64,000 nucleotides of DNA, taken from contig JBKOWM010000020.1 of NCBI GenBank assembly GCA_046724395.1, positions 15,792 to 79,791 of the forward strand. Direction: 5' to 3'. Under the pieces are notes generated by a model that was not told where the DNA came from, did not search any database, and was given only the letters and a program-made list of their open reading frames with translations. The stretch is from DATAEU01 sp046724395. GTDB lineage: Bacteria > Actinomycetota > UBA4738 > HRBIN12. This document shows positions 17,346 to 25,040 of the stretch, piece after piece. The stretch's first letter is position 1. Each line of letters begins with the position of its first letter. The position numbers and the translations under genes are program-made.

Positions 17346-17467
17346 TGTTGTCCCGACGCTTCCGTCGGTGCGGTAGAGCGGTCGATTCGTCCTACACCTT
17401 CGCCATTAACTAGCGTTCACGTTCATAGGGGTGCGGAAGAGCGAGTGCAGTTTCGGAGATTTCTCCG

Positions 17468-17677
17468 CTACGGCGACCGCAGCCAGGAGTCCACGATCAG
17501 ATAGAGGTACCCCGCCATGAAGGAGATAGCTACGAACGTCCACCACGTTGGGCGGGCCAACATTTGCGCTCTGCGGCGCCCATACCCCAGATAGACCAAC
17601 ACCCAGAAGGTCCGCGGGTGCGCGCGGAGCCACGGCGTACGCCGCCGGCGCGCGTCGAGAGTGAGCCACCTCGCCAT
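17468..17677 (-). CDS. Small membrane protein of unknown function
   Basis: 69 residues: a basic N-terminal part (MARWLTLDARRRRTPW), an aromatic segment (RTFWVLVYLGYG), a basic loop and one clear transmembrane helix (WWTFVAISFMAGYLYLIV). I chose the ATG at 17677 because a -10 hexamer TAGGGT ends seven bases before it, as in other leaderless genes here. No family is recognised. Confidence 0.55.
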   Translation of the reverse strand: MARWLTLDARRRRTPWLRAHPRTFWVLVYLGYGRRRAQMLARPTWWTFVAISFMAGYLYLIVDSWLRSP

Positions 17678-17684
17678 GTGTGCC

Positions 17685-17690
17685 ACCCTA
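17685..17690 (-). promoter_or_regulatory. -10 hexamer of the small membrane protein
   Basis: TAGGGT on the minus strand, seven bases before ATG, with no ribosome site between. Confidence 0.4.
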
Positions 17691-17853
17691 GCGACTCATC
17701 AACCGCCCTACTAGTTCACCTTGAGCAGACAACGCCAAGCGTCGACACAGAACTCCAATTGGCCGCTGCGTCTGCCCAGACGAGTGAGTTCGCCGGCAGG
17801 TTTTCCGTGCTGCGACGGGAACCGAAGCGACCTGAAGACCTCAACGTTGCACG

Positions 17854-18085
17854 ATGGGAGGGCTGCTTCGTAAGAAGCTGGACGAATGGGCGTCGCGAAG
17901 CGCTGAGCTGCTCTAGACGCCAGAGCTGACTGACTTCGAGTGGGCAGCTGCGATCGGCGACCTGTGGGCGTCGCCGAAGTCTCGCTCTCTTGCAGAGTGC
18001 TCACCGACCCCGAGGAGGACCGGATGGTTCGGGCGCTGCTCATCGGAATGCTGCGTGAGCGAGAGCGCGGAGGGTCGCACACCTA
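17854..18085 (+). pseudogene. Possible decayed gene of unknown family
   Basis: A frame starting MGGLLRKKLDEWASRSAELL meets a TAG but continues in the same frame as ELTDFEWAAAIGDLWASPK. It then seems to shift into VLTDPEEDRMVRALLIGML and RERERGGSHT before a stop. Composition is protein-like throughout, suggesting one small helical protein broken by a stop and a frameshift. No family is recognised, and chance cannot be excluded. Confidence 0.3.
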
Positions 18086-18181
18086 ACGGCCGAGAGCGTA
18101 CGTGTCGCTGGCCCAGTCATGTTCCCTTCTCGTTCGCCAATAAGAGGTAGTCTGCCGGAACCGTCAGCCTCGGGAGGGACC

Positions 18182-18547
18182 TTGCCATCGAAGAAGACCG
18201 CGACGAACAAGACCATGGCCAAGAAGTCCACGGCCACGGCCAAGAAGTCGACGGCCACGGCCAAGAAGTCCACGGCCACGGCCAAGAAGTCGACGGCCAC
18301 GGCCAAGAAGTCCACGGCCAAGAACACGACGGCCGGCGAGACCATGGGCGAGAAGACTTCCAACCCGCCGCAGCCGGGCGACCTCATCGTTATTGATTCC
18401 GCTCAGGTTGGCTCGCCCGCCCGACAGGGCGAAATACTGAAGGTCATCGATAGGGGCCTTGCCGTCAGCTACGAAGTGAAGTGGGCAGATGGACACGAGA
18501 CTCTCATCACACCCGCTGCTGGAACGGCTCACATCCTTCCAACGTAA
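18182..18547 (+). CDS. DUF1918 protein with lysine/alanine repeat tail
   Basis: 121 residues in two parts. The first half is a basic, low-complexity region made of five copies of the heptad AKKSTAT, like histone H1 or mycobacterial HupB/HU tails that bind nucleic acid. The second half (about 62-121) is a DUF1918 domain: PGDLIVIDSAQVGSPARQG, GEILKVIDRG, then EVKWADGHETLITPAAGTAH. DUF1918 is a small SH3-like barrel common in Actinobacteria, of unknown function. I chose the TTG at 18182 because GGGAGGG precedes it closely; the ATG before the repeats is an alternative. The fusion suggests a nucleoid-associated or RNA-binding role, which is inference. Confidence 0.8.
   Translation: MPSKKTATNKTMAKKSTATAKKSTATAKKSTATAKKSTATAKKSTAKNTTAGETMGEKTSNPPQPGDLIVIDSAQVGSPARQGEILKVIDRGLAVSYEVKWADGHETLITPAAGTAHILPT
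18218..18322 (+). repeat. Five tandem 21-base repeats encoding AKKSTAT
   Basis: The unit GCCAAGAAGTCCACGGCCACG is repeated five times. Copies alternate between TCC and TCG for serine, so a 42-base double unit appears to have been duplicated. The last copy is slightly degenerate. Such arrays change copy number readily by slippage. Confidence 0.85.
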
Positions 18548-18602
18548 CGCAAGCCCCGACTGGTTTGAGTCCGGCGCACGAGTGAGACGGAGGACCGAAA
18601 AG

Positions 18603-18638
18603 GCCCCGGAGGGAGAGGGCAGCCAAAGCCTCCGGGGC
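18603..18638 (+). terminator. Terminator after the DUF1918 gene
   Basis: A 10-base-pair stem GCCCCGGAGG/CCTCCGGGGC with a 16-base loop, followed by TGTTCT. It lies 55 bases after the stop codon. Confidence 0.65.
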
Positions 18639-18639
18639 T

Positions 18640-19068
18640 GTTCTCCGGTTAGCGCATGAGGACACCTCGCGCTCTTCGGACGGACCGCAACCAGGAGGAT
18701 ATTGCGTCGCGACGAGGACAGAGGTGTGAGAAGGTCTACAGTGAGTTCCCCGGGTTAGGGATGTCGCCGAGCGACTTGGGAAGCCGCTTGTAGCAGCTCG
18801 GCAGCCTCATCGAACGCCACGAGTGTGAGCTGGAGATGGCGTCGGCTTCGAACTTCCTTTCGTTACAGAACGACATGACGACTGGCGCTTGGTCGCGAGA
18901 ACCAGAACTCTGGAACCAATTGCTGTCTTGGGAGTTGAACGTCTGTCGGGAACCTGGGGCGTTGGACGGCGGGACACACATCATCTTCGCGATTCGACGG
19001 ATCTGAAACCCAAGCCGTGCGCCGTACCCGCGCTGCGGCCGCGGGATCATACCGAGGCACGGCAGCCA
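18640..19068. other. No convincing gene
   Basis: A minus-strand open frame spans much of this stretch, but it has no start signal or domain I can recognise. The stretch separates the decayed region from the conserved chromosome that follows. Confidence 0.4.
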
Positions 19069-19719
19069 CTACTCTGCGGGGACGACCGCCCACAGATCGT
19101 GGATGACTGGGTGCCGTTGCGGCGCCGGCGGGCTGGGGTCGGTGGGTCGAACGATCTGGAACGTCCGCATGCCGAGCGCCGCTCCACCTTCGAGGTAGGC
19201 GGGTTGGTCGTCCACGAACGTGGTCGTCGCCGGATCGGCGCCGATCCTGTCCAGCGCGATGCGATAGATCTCTGCGTCGGGCTTCATGACACGTACCTCG
19301 AAGGAGAGCACTACGGCGTCGGCCTCGTACTCGAGACGCAGCGCGTCGACGACCGGCCGCGTCCAGTGGTCGCAGTTGCTGACCACCGCCGTCCGGATGC
19401 CCCGCCGCCGGAGCTGCCGCAGCACGGGCAGAGAGTCCTCGTACAGATGGACGCCGCCGTTGGTCAGGGCCCGCATTTCGAGTGTGGTCAGCTCTCGCAG
19501 CTCGTCGTCGGTTGGTTCCCCTCCTGCTGCCCGAAGGACAGCGGCGAGATCGCCTTCCGGGCTGCCGAAGATCCCGACGCCTCGACGCTCGCGCGTCCTG
19601 ACGAACCCCCGCATGACGTCCCGCGGGGTCACGCCGATGGTCTCCGCGAGACGTTCACGCAGCATCGGCCATTCTGTCCATGCCAGCGTGTCGTACAGGT
19701 CGAAGACGACGGCGTCCAC
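19069..19719 (-). CDS. HAD-family hydrolase
   Basis: 216 residues with all HAD motifs: motif I VFDLYDTLAW (Asp nucleophile), motif II in RTAVVSNCDHW, the lysine in VRVMKPDAEIY and motif IV in TTFVDDQPAYLEGG. The cap lies between motif I and II (C1 type), as in small-molecule phosphatases. The open frame extends 36 codons upstream, but the GTG at 19719 puts motif I directly at the N-terminus, and a -10 TACACT ends seven bases before it. Substrate is unknown; phosphoglycolate or sugar phosphates are usual for this class. Confidence 0.88.
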   Translation of the reverse strand: MDAVVFDLYDTLAWTEWPMLRERLAETIGVTPRDVMRGFVRTRERRGVGIFGSPEGDLAAVLRAAGGEPTDDELRELTTLEMRALTNGGVHLYEDSLPVLRQLRRRGIRTAVVSNCDHWTRPVVDALRLEYEADAVVLSFEVRVMKPDAEIYRIALDRIGADPATTTFVDDQPAYLEGGAALGMRTFQIVRPTDPSPPAPQRHPVIHDLWAVVPAE

Positions 19720-19726
19720 GGCCCCG

Positions 19727-19732
19727 AGTGTA
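19727..19732 (-). promoter_or_regulatory. -10 hexamer, leaderless start of the HAD hydrolase
   Basis: TACACT on the minus strand with a seven-base gap to GTG. It decides the start within a longer open frame. Confidence 0.55.
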
Positions 19733-19965
19733 GGGGCCGAAAGGTCGTCGTCCGGCGCCTTGTCGAGGTCCGCCTCGCTCGATGCGACGGCGGAGACGGG
19801 ATGACCTGAACCTCCGAAGGACCTCAACAGCCTCGATTACGCGGAATCGCGGAGCACGCGAGTACCCGGGACGGACATTCTCGAAAGCCCTCGGCCATCG
19901 TCGCGCAATCTCGTGCGGCAGACCAATCGTAGTACTTCGTCATCGAGCAGGAGGGAGAAAGAGAA

Positions 19966-20235
19966 ATGCGCGTTCGACGTCTAATCCTGGCGGCGTCTAT
20001 CTCCGGCGCAATCGTGGTCGTGTCCGACGGCTCCGCGTCGGCACATGTGCACGGCATCACGCCGCTACTGCAGTGCAGCGTCGACTCATCGAACTCGGGT
20101 GGTACCGCGACGGATACGACGCCTGCCTCGGCCACGAACGGCGGACCGATCGGCGGACTGATCCCTTCGACGGTCGGGGACGCGCCGCTCGAGATCGGGG
20201 ACGGCGGATTCGACGCACCGGTCGCCTGTCCGTAG
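19966..20235 (+). CDS. Small secreted protein
   Basis: 89 residues. MRVRRLILAASISGAIVVV and the following SDGSASA-HV give a clear signal peptide with cleavage after ASA. The mature part is about 62 residues, Gly/Thr/Ala-rich, with two cysteines (LLQCSV near its start and VACP at the very end) that could bridge its termini. A good ribosome site (GGAGGGAG) precedes the ATG. It resembles the 56-residue peptide at 9 kb in style (short, exported, two cysteines) but not in sequence. No known family is recognised. Confidence 0.7.
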   Translation: MRVRRLILAASISGAIVVVSDGSASAHVHGITPLLQCSVDSSNSGGTATDTTPASATNGGPIGGLIPSTVGDAPLEIGDGGFDAPVACP

Positions 20236-20237
20236 TC

Positions 20238-20561
20238 TCACCACGCGCCAGGGCCTTCTCTGGGCGGTCGCACTGCCATGGCCTTTCGGTTGAGCAACCC
20301 CCGCTCGTAGGCGGCGACCGCCGCCTGCCCTGTGCGCCTGACTCGCAGCTTTGCGCGGACGTGGGCCAGGTGTGAGTGCACGGTGGCCGGCGACATCCCA
20401 ACGACCTCCCCGAGGCGCTGGTAGTTGGTTGTCCGGTAATGCCAGCACGCGGACAGGACGTCGCGTTCACGGGGCGTGAGCGGGCACGGGCACGGCGTCC
20501 AGCGTCCCCACCGGCGCGACCCGTGACATATGGCCAATTGGCCATTTGCCGACCCGTGCAT
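20238..20561 (-). CDS. LuxR-type helix-turn-helix regulator
   Basis: 107 residues. The core PLTPRERDVLSACWHYRTTN and VGMSPATVHSHLAHVRAKL is a GerE/LuxR DNA-binding domain with the usual E-R-D-V-L and V-H-x-H-L positions. No receiver or sensor domain precedes it: the first 28 residues are odd (Cys/Trp/Arg-rich) and the start codon is uncertain. It may be a stand-alone HTH protein or the surviving C-terminal part of a larger regulator. It ends two bases from the convergent secreted-protein gene. Confidence 0.72.
   Translation of the reverse strand: MHGSANGQLAICHGSRRWGRWTPCPCPLTPRERDVLSACWHYRTTNYQRLGEVVGMSPATVHSHLAHVRAKLRVRRTGQAAVAAYERGLLNRKAMAVRPPREGPGAW
20530..20545. promoter_or_regulatory. 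Perfect 16-base palindrome ATGGCCAATTGGCCAT
   Basis: An uninterrupted inverted repeat close to the 5' end of the LuxR-type gene. It is AT-centred in GC-rich surroundings. If the protein starts later than annotated, this would sit in its promoter as a dimer-binding operator. Confidence 0.4.
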
Positions 20562-20695
20562 CAAGCGGGTTCAGCCGCGTCTCACGAGGCCGTCCAGAGG
20601 GAGGGCGCGTAGCAGGGAGCCCGCGGCAAGCCATCGCACCGCGGACGCGGGCTGCGGACCAAGGGCGCCGGACGCGCGTGCGGACGCGGAGTCTG

Positions 20696-20785
20696 CGGAG
20701 ACGGGAGGATTCGAACCTCCGGAGGAGCTCAACACCCCTCAACCGCTTAGCAGGCGGCTGCTTTCGGCCACTCAGCCACGTCTCC
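20696..20785 (-). tRNA. tRNA-Ser(GCU)
   Basis: A 90-base class II tRNA on the minus strand: acceptor GGAGACG/CGTCTCC, anticodon loop CTGCTAA (GCT, reading AGC/AGU), a long variable arm, and T-arm with GGTTCGAATCC. Discriminator is G; CCA is not encoded. Confidence 0.96.
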
Positions 20786-20830
20786 GGGTCACCGATTCTA
20801 CGAACCCCTCGATGCGTGCGCCTCGCGCCG

Positions 20831-21940
20831 CTACGGGGAGAGGCGGCCGTGACGGTCGAGGATCTCGAGCGTTCGGTCGATCGGAAGCGCGTGCAGCACC
20901 TTCCCGTCGCGCCCCCTGGTCGTCGTGGCCTGAAACATCGCGTTGGCCACCGACTCCTCGACCACCTCGATCGTCGCCTCGAACAACGCGCTGAGTCTGG
21001 CCGGCTGATCATCCGCGGGGCCGTCCAGGAGGGCGCGCACGTCGATCGCCGCGCCGTCGGAGCGGAGCGGAATCCGGTTCGCGGTGGAGAACGCGATCAT
21101 CAGCTCCCCCGACCCATTCCTCGCGGTCGATCCCGTGCGGGCCAGGCCGAGACCGGCTCGTTGGGCGATCCTCCGCAGTTGGTGGGGCAGCACAGGCGCG
21201 TCGGTCGCAACGACGCAGATGCACGAGCCCTCCGAGTGCTCCTCGGGCATGAGATCCCGGATCTCCCTGCCGACCGGGACGCCGAGGAGCAGCATGTCGG
21301 ATCGATCGCCGAAGTTCGTAAGGACGAGAGCGCCGACCGCGAAGCCGCCGTACTCCGCATCCAGAACGCGAGATGCCGTTCCGATCCCGCCCTTGAAGTC
21401 GAAGCACTGCATGCCGGTGCCCGCGCCGACACACCCCTCCTCGATCTCGTCGGAAGCCGCCGCGTCAAGGGCGTCGAACACGTCGCCGTCGGCGAGCGGG
21501 AACGTCGTCACGTCATTCAGGAAGGAATCGTCGCATTCGGAGACGACCGGCATGTCGCCGCCGTCGTTCGTCGTGACACCATGACGCTCGGTCCGCCACC
21601 GTACCGTCGCGTCGTACGCCAGCCCGATCGCCAAAGAGGACGTGAGCACGATCGGCGAGTGCAGCAGACCCCACTCGGTGATCTGGTTCGAGCCGATCAT
21701 CTCGCCGTACCCGTTCAAGACGTGCAACCCGGCGTAGACGCGTTCGACCCACGGCAGGCCCTCGTGCGGGAACACGGCCGTGACGCCGGTTCGCACCGCG
21801 TCGCGGCCGTCGGGGCTCGGATCGCGAACGACCGTCTTGTGGCCAACGCGGACGCCCGCGACGTCCCTGATCGAGTTGGAGCGTCCCGTCGGCAATCGAC
21901 CGACCGAAACGCCGAAGTCCCTTGCTCGGCCGCGCTTCAC
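20831..21940 (-). CDS. P1 family peptidase (DmpA/L-aminopeptidase-like)
   Basis: 369 residues of the S58/P1 family, whose members self-cleave into two chains and act as aminopeptidases or beta-peptidases. Typical segments are SIRDVAGVRVGHKTVV near the start, TGVTAVFPHEG, and GYGEMIGSNQITEWG. The ARNGSGELMIAFSTAN stretch holds the Gly-Ser site where DmpA cleaves itself and exposes the N-terminal serine nucleophile. The GTG start has a strong ribosome site (GGAGGAGG). No signal peptide is seen, so it is cytoplasmic. Natural substrate is unknown. Confidence 0.88.
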   Translation of the reverse strand: MKRGRARDFGVSVGRLPTGRSNSIRDVAGVRVGHKTVVRDPSPDGRDAVRTGVTAVFPHEGLPWVERVYAGLHVLNGYGEMIGSNQITEWGLLHSPIVLTSSLAIGLAYDATVRWRTERHGVTTNDGGDMPVVSECDDSFLNDVTTFPLADGDVFDALDAAASDEIEEGCVGAGTGMQCFDFKGGIGTASRVLDAEYGGFAVGALVLTNFGDRSDMLLLGVPVGREIRDLMPEEHSEGSCICVVATDAPVLPHQLRRIAQRAGLGLARTGSTARNGSGELMIAFSTANRIPLRSDGAAIDVRALLDGPADDQPARLSALFEATIEVVEESVANAMFQATTTRGRDGKVLHALPIDRTLEILDRHGRLSP

Positions 21941-22052
21941 TGGTCCGCCTCCTCCGGGGCCCGCTCGAGACCGAGCGGGGGCCGGTGGATGCTACCCGGC
22001 CGACGGGAGGAGGGCAGACCGGCCGAGGCCCAACGCTTGGGCGGGTCGTTCG

Positions 22053-22058
22053 TAGAAT
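22053..22058 (+). promoter_or_regulatory. -10 hexamer of hemA
   Basis: TAGAAT, ten bases before the ATG, giving a leader of only a few bases. Confidence 0.5.
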
Positions 22059-22068
22059 CGGAGTCTCC

Positions 22069-23352
22069 ATGGCCGTCCTGTCGCTCGGCATCTCGCACCG
22101 GCGCGCCTCCGTCGATCTCCTCGAACGCCTGGCCTTCGGCGACGACGACCTTGCGAAGGCGTATCGCGCGGCGGCCGACGAGGGAGCGATCGAGGGCGCG
22201 GTCATCCTGTCGACGTGCAACCGGGTCGAGGTGTACGCGCAGGTGCCGACCTACCACGCGGGGTTCCTCGCGCTGAAGCGCCTGTTGGCCGAGACTCGCT
22301 CCGTCGACCCAGACGAGCTCGGCGACGCGCTGTATTCACACTACGAGGAATCGGCGGCGGATCATGTGTTCGACGTCGCCGCCGGCCTCGACTCAATGGT
22401 CCTGGGCGAGCCGCAGATCCTCTCGCAGGTGCGCGACGCGTTTCGCCGCGCCGAGGCCGAGCACGCGACGACCCCCCTCCTCAGGGACCTGTTCCATGCG
22501 GCGGCGCGCGCCGGCCGACGGGTCCGGACGGAGACCGGCATCGCCGCCGCGCCCGACGCGTTCGTTGCGGCCGGAGCGGATCTCGCCGACGAATGGCTCG
22601 ACGGACTTCTCGGTCGAAATGCGACCGTGGTCGGCGCCGGACACATGGCCACCCTCGCGGCGCGACACCTGCGAGAGCGGGGCGTCCGCTCGATCCGGGT
22701 TCTCAACCGCACGCCCGAGCGAGCTCGCGCCCTGGCACGGCGCGTCGGCGGCGATCACGCCGGACTCGATCGTCTTGCCGAGGCCCTCGCGGACTCGGAC
22801 GTCGTCGTCGGCGCGACCGGAGCGTCGAGGATCGTCCTCGATGAGCGGTTGGTGCGCGACGCCATGCGCGCGCGCCGGGATCGGCCATTCTTCGTGTTGG
22901 ACCTCGCCGTTCCACGTGACGTCGAACCGTCGGCCGGTAGCGCCCGCGGTGTTCGTCTCGTCGACATCGAGGGGCTTCGCGAGCGGTTGTCGCGTCGCGA
23001 CGACGTCGTCGTCGCCGACGTGGAGCGTGGGCGCGAGATCGTGCGCGAGGAGGTGCGTCGCTTCTCGCTGCGTCGCCGTGCGGAGCGCCTGGCACCGCTG
23101 ATCACCGGACTTCGCGAGCGCGGGGAAGACATCGTTCGCGCCGAACTCGAGCGCTTCGGCTCGGAGCTCGCGGAGCTCACGCCGGACCAGCGGTCGGCGG
23201 TCGAGGCGCTCGCGCGCGGCATCGTCGCGAAGCTTCTTCACGATCCAATCGTTCGACTCAAGGAGCGGTCGGCGCCCGGCGGCGATTCCGCATATGCCAC
23301 GACGCTCGCCGACCTGTTCGGCATCGGTCGGCGCGGCTCGTCGCCGTCGTGA
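22069..23352 (+). CDS. hemA: Glutamyl-tRNA reductase HemA
   Basis: 427 residues. It reduces glutamyl-tRNA(Glu) to glutamate-1-semialdehyde, the first committed step of C5 haem synthesis. The N-terminal catalytic domain carries ILSTCNRVEVYA, with the nucleophilic cysteine, and LGEPQILSQVRDAF. The NADPH domain starts at VVGAGHMATLAARHL, and a helical dimerisation domain closes the protein. The stop overlaps hemC (GTGA), so hemA-C-D form one operon. The ATG at 22069 is fixed by the family N-terminus MAVLSLGISHRRA and a close -10 sequence. Confidence 0.97.
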   Translation: MAVLSLGISHRRASVDLLERLAFGDDDLAKAYRAAADEGAIEGAVILSTCNRVEVYAQVPTYHAGFLALKRLLAETRSVDPDELGDALYSHYEESAADHVFDVAAGLDSMVLGEPQILSQVRDAFRRAEAEHATTPLLRDLFHAAARAGRRVRTETGIAAAPDAFVAAGADLADEWLDGLLGRNATVVGAGHMATLAARHLRERGVRSIRVLNRTPERARALARRVGGDHAGLDRLAEALADSDVVVGATGASRIVLDERLVRDAMRARRDRPFFVLDLAVPRDVEPSAGSARGVRLVDIEGLRERLSRRDDVVVADVERGREIVREEVRRFSLRRRAERLAPLITGLRERGEDIVRAELERFGSELAELTPDQRSAVEALARGIVAKLLHDPIVRLKERSAPGGDSAYATTLADLFGIGRRGSSPS

Positions 23353-24236
23353 CGCTTCGGATCGGAACCCGCCGCTCGAGGTTGGCGCTCGCGCAAGCCG
23401 AAGAGGTGCGGGCGCGACTCGCCGCGCTAGGCGTGGAGTCCGAGCTCGTGCCGCTGTCGACGGCCGGCGACCGGGGCGAGTCGGCCACGGGCCCGATCGC
23501 CGGCCTGAAGGGCCTCTGGGTCAACGAAATCGTTCGCGCGCTCCGCGAAGGCGAGGTCGACCTAGCCGTGCATTCGGCGAAGGACCTGCCCGCCGAGGAC
23601 GAGGACGGCGTCATCATCGCGGCCGTTCCCGAGCGCGCGAGCCCGCTCGACGTTCTCGTGACGCACGACGGTGACCTACCCAAGGGTGGTCGCGTCGGCA
23701 CCTCCAGTCTGCGGCGGCAGGCGCAGATCTGGCGCTGGCGCCCGGACGTGCTGCTGAAGGACCTGCGGGGAAACGTCGATACGCGGCTCCGGAGGGTCGA
23801 GGACGGCGAGGTCGAGGCGATCGTCATCGCGGCCGCCGGGCTCCTCCGCCTTGGCGTCGTACCCGAGCACGCAGCGCCGATGTCGCTCGCGGAAATGGTC
23901 CCGGCGCCCGGGCAGGGATGCCTCGCCGTGCAGACGATGGACGACACGACGCGCGAGGTGGTTGCCAGGCTCGATCACCGTGAGAGCCGCATCGCGCTCG
24001 AGGCCGAGCGCCGACTCACGGCGCTGCTCGGTGGAGGATGTGCCCTCCCGCTCGGCGCGAACGCGTCGATCGAGGGCGACCGCGTCCGCCTGGTCGGGGT
24101 CGTCGCGAGCGCCGACGGAGCACGAGTGGTCCGTACGGCAGTCGATGGCGGATCCGCCCGCGAGGCCGCCGATCGCGCCGCACGCGACCTCCGTGCCGGC
24201 GGCGCCGACGAGATCCTCGCCAAGGTCCGGCCGTGA
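23349..24236 (+). CDS. hemC: Hydroxymethylbilane synthase (porphobilinogen deaminase) HemC
   Basis: 295 residues. It links four porphobilinogens into hydroxymethylbilane on a dipyrromethane cofactor. Family landmarks are RIGTRRSRLALAQAEEV at the N-terminus, VHSAKDLPAEDEDGV (with the catalytic aspartate), RVGTSSLRRQAQI, LRGNVDTRLRRVEDGE, and the cofactor cysteine in LLGGGCALPLGA. The start overlaps hemA and the stop overlaps hemD, both as GTGA. Confidence 0.97.
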   Translation: MTLRIGTRRSRLALAQAEEVRARLAALGVESELVPLSTAGDRGESATGPIAGLKGLWVNEIVRALREGEVDLAVHSAKDLPAEDEDGVIIAAVPERASPLDVLVTHDGDLPKGGRVGTSSLRRQAQIWRWRPDVLLKDLRGNVDTRLRRVEDGEVEAIVIAAAGLLRLGVVPEHAAPMSLAEMVPAPGQGCLAVQTMDDTTREVVARLDHRESRIALEAERRLTALLGGGCALPLGANASIEGDRVRLVGVVASADGARVVRTAVDGGSAREAADRAARDLRAGGADEILAKVRP

Positions 24237-24985
24237 CTCCGCGCGTCCGCCGGACGCTCGACGGCCGAACGATCGTGGTTACGCGCCCGCTCGAACACTC
24301 GGCATCGCTCGCTGCACAACTCGAGCGCCTCGGCGCCAACGCGATCGTCGCGCCGACGATCGAGCTCATCCCCGCTCGCTCAGCGGCCTGGACGCGCGGG
24401 CTGCGTGATCTCACGGCCGGCCGGTTTGCGTGGCTGACGATCACCAGCCGACAGACGGTCGACGTTCTCCGGTCGCGGATCGATCCCGGCGCCGTACGGG
24501 CGCGGGTCGCGGCGATCGGCGACGGGACGGCCGAGGCATTCCGGTCGTGGACCGGTCGTGAGCCGGACCTGGTGCCGGCGATCTTCACGACGGCGGCGCT
24601 GGCGCGCGCGTTCCCGCGCGGGGAGGGGCGAGTGCTCTGCGCACGTGCCGACATCGCGCCCGAGGGCCTGGAAGAGGCGATCTCGGCGAAGGGTTGGACG
24701 CCCGAGCGGGTGGACGCGTACCGCACGCGACAGCCCACGCGCCTGCCGCGGGAGGCCCGAGAGGCGCTGGCGCGCGGCGACGTCGACGCGCTGACCTTCA
24801 CGAGCGCGTCGACGGTGCGCGGTTTCGTCCGGGCGGTCGGTCGGCTCGGCGGCGACCCGAAGGTCGTCTGTATCGGTCCCGTCACCGCGCACGAGGCGCG
24901 CGCGCACGGCCTCCGCGTCGACGCCGTCGCGCGGCCGCACACGGTTGCGGGCCTCGTCGCCGCGCTCGAGCGGACGCTCCGCTGA
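24233..24985 (+). CDS. hemD: Uroporphyrinogen-III synthase HemD
   Basis: 250 residues, two similar alpha/beta lobes. It cyclises hydroxymethylbilane while inverting ring D. The sequence is weakly conserved in this family, but several features fit: the opening GRTIVVTRPLEHSASLAAQL, LTITSRQTVDVL, DALTFTSASTVRGFVRAV and VCIGPVTAHEARAHGLRV. The GTG start overlaps the hemC stop. Position between hemC and hemB makes the call secure. Confidence 0.93.
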   Translation: MTPRVRRTLDGRTIVVTRPLEHSASLAAQLERLGANAIVAPTIELIPARSAAWTRGLRDLTAGRFAWLTITSRQTVDVLRSRIDPGAVRARVAAIGDGTAEAFRSWTGREPDLVPAIFTTAALARAFPRGEGRVLCARADIAPEGLEEAISAKGWTPERVDAYRTRQPTRLPREAREALARGDVDALTFTSASTVRGFVRAVGRLGGDPKVVCIGPVTAHEARAHGLRVDAVARPHTVAGLVAALERTLR

Positions 24986-25028
24986 TGCGATGTCACGGCA
25001 TCGCGACTGCGTCGCGGGGTCCGCACGC

Positions 25029-25034
25029 TAGCAT
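25029..25034 (+). promoter_or_regulatory. -10 hexamer, leaderless start of hemB
   Basis: TAGCAT with exactly six bases to the ATG. It gives hemB its own promoter independent of hemA-C-D. Confidence 0.6.
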
Positions 25035-25040
25035 CCACGC

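Noticed and set aside
18218..18322. CRISPR array
   Set aside because: The tandem repeats are contiguous 21-base coding units in frame with a protein, without spacers.
18736..19050. A 104-codon minus-strand frame
   Set aside because: No start signal, domain or conserved neighbour; composition is not convincing.
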